Both the position numbers and the translations under genes were made by a program. Shown here in pieces: positions 63,153-64,000 of a stretch of 64,000 bases of DNA. Origin of the DNA: Candidatus Terraquivivens tengchongensis (GTDB taxonomy: Archaea > Thermoproteota > Nitrososphaeria_A > Caldarchaeales > Wolframiiraptoraceae); NCBI GenBank assembly GCA_023268355.1, contig JALNJK010000003.1:145516-209515 (forward strand), read 5' to 3'. The notes under the pieces are model-generated. The model did no database searches. It was not told where the DNA came from and saw nothing but the letters and a program-made list of their open reading frames with translations. The first letter of the stretch is position 1, and the number at the start of each line of letters is the position of its first letter.

Positions 63153-64000
63153 TTGAAGGAAATACGCCTACAGGACCTTACGATCAGAACCGAGATATTC
63201 TTGGAATGGAAAGGTGAGGTTATTCTCGACTCAAAGTTGGCTAGGGTATTACATGAAATCGAGCAGAAAGGCTCATTGCTGACAGCATGTAGGGCTGTTG
63301 GTGTGCCCTATGCGAGAACTTGGGAAAGGCTGGCAAAGGCTGAAGAGATGTTCGGAGACAAGCTACTCGAAGCCAGGCGTGGCGGTCCGGGAGGTGGAGG
63401 TGCAAAGCTCACGAAGCTTGGTAAGGAGCTCCTCAAGCTTTACCTTGATGCTGAGGCTAAGCTTGGTGGCTCGCTCGGAGTGATCTCAGAGACAAAGCCC
63501 GTGAGGAGCATGCCCGATCTAGCTGTGATGGGAAGCAATGACCCGGCGTTAGGTGTTCTCATCGGAATCTTGAAGTCAAAGAAGCCCGACTTGGATATTG
63601 AGGTCTCTTGGCTCGGCTCGGCGGGCGGTCTGGCCGCACTCATGATGGGTGATGCACATGTGGCCGGTGTCCACCTACTAGACCCTGTGACTGGCAAGTA
63701 CAACGTTCCTTTCTTAAGCCGGTACTGGCTCGAAGGTAAGGCCGTACTCGTCAGAGGCTATCAGCGGGAACTCGGCTTAGCGTTTAGACCCGACACGAAA
63801 GTCAGCGGAATCTCAGACTTATTGGACCGTGGGCTTAGACTCGTGAACAGAAATCCAGGCTCGGGCACTAGAGCTTTGTTAGACCATTTGCTTAAGCAGG
63901 CAGCACTCGATAGAGGCATAGACCCAAGCGACGTACCGCGACTCGTCAAAAACTATGAAAGGGAAGTCAAAACGCACCTCGAAGTAGCTAAGGAGATAGC
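63153..64000 (+). CDS. ModE-like regulator with a periplasmic-binding-protein-type sensor domain (3' end missing)
   Basis: At least 282 residues; runs off the window. TTG 63153 is the first start after an in-frame TAA. The N-terminal ModE-type winged helix (LARVLHEIEQKGSLLTACRAVGVPYARTWERLAKAEEM, then the RRGGPGGGGAKLTKLGKELL wing) is clear. In place of the usual TOBE molybdate domain comes a solute-binding fold (LAVMGSNDPALGVLIGIL, GLAALMMGDAHVAGVHLLDP, VNRNPGSGTRALLDHLL). It would sense tungstate or molybdate, or a cofactor, and control tupABC through the operator between them. Confidence 0.88.
   Translation, partial: MKEIRLQDLTIRTEIFLEWKGEVILDSKLARVLHEIEQKGSLLTACRAVGVPYARTWERLAKAEEMFGDKLLEARRGGPGGGGAKLTKLGKELLKLYLDAEAKLGGSLGVISETKPVRSMPDLAVMGSNDPALGVLIGILKSKKPDLDIEVSWLGSAGGLAALMMGDAHVAGVHLLDPVTGKYNVPFLSRYWLEGKAVLVRGYQRELGLAFRPDTKVSGISDLLDRGLRLVNRNPGSGTRALLDHLLKQAALDRGIDPSDVPRLVKNYEREVKTHLEVAKEI

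Overview
This window looks like a chromosome segment of a thermophilic archaeon of the TACK group. It carries RadA, Orc1/Cdc6, the small and large clamp-loader subunits (RFC), aIF5A, aIF5B, Kae1 and Bud32, archease, an archaeal M50 protease, and ribosomal proteins S6e, S24e, S25e, S27ae and L13e. S25e plus L13e, a GC-rich 16S rRNA and a stand-alone 16S gene with no 23S next to it fit a lineage near Aigarchaeota/Caldarchaeia. That placement is inference; the 16S at 41661-43186 would settle it. Tungsten- and ferredoxin-dependent enzymes suggest anaerobic or microaerobic heterotrophy at high temperature.

Layout. 1-6.8 kb: a very large cell-surface protein (cut by the left edge), a second secreted anchored protein and a polysaccharide flippase. 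6.8-8.7 kb: a UPF0251 (DUF134) regulator facing a DUF5320 / NifX-like / cation-efflux cluster across a double operator. 8.8-12.5 kb: tRNA-Ser, M50 protease, SPOUT methyltransferase, archease, thioredoxin reductase-like protein. 12.7-20 kb: two complete 2-oxoacid:ferredoxin oxidoreductases (por and kor) transcribed away from each other, separated by a cysteine-containing regulator. 20-34.8 kb: dense housekeeping genes for CoA synthesis, translation, t6A modification (Kae1-Bud32), nucleotide sanitation, ribosome rescue, recombination and glycolysis. 34.8-38.1 kb: three genes, two of them with clearly different codon use, including an unusual archaeo-eukaryotic primase. 38.2-44.2 kb: a radical SAM protein fused to two iron-sulfur domains, TatD, tRNA-Arg, paired small membrane proteins, tRNA-His, the 16S rRNA with its processing stem, and two small unknown genes. 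44.4-53 kb: rfcS and rfcL, separated by a five-gene oligopeptide ABC operon. 53-58.3 kb: Cdc6 with a winged-helix partner, Dph6, a PadR-controlled ABC exporter, aIF5A. 58.4-64 kb: a tungsten metabolism group made of an aldehyde ferredoxin oxidoreductase, a tungstate ABC transporter and a ModE-like regulator cut by the right edge; initiator tRNA-Met and a PRC-barrel protein lie inside it.

Regulatory signals are unusually readable. There are near-perfect palindromes at the DUF134, PadR and ModE-like regulators, a hairpin over the L13e ribosome-binding site, and an exact bulge-helix-bulge in the stem that brackets 16S rRNA. The 16S leader also holds a hairpin RNA with the geometry of an H/ACA guide, both pocket strands of which match one site in the 16S rRNA. 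The ribosomal protein S27ae gene appears to start at CUG.
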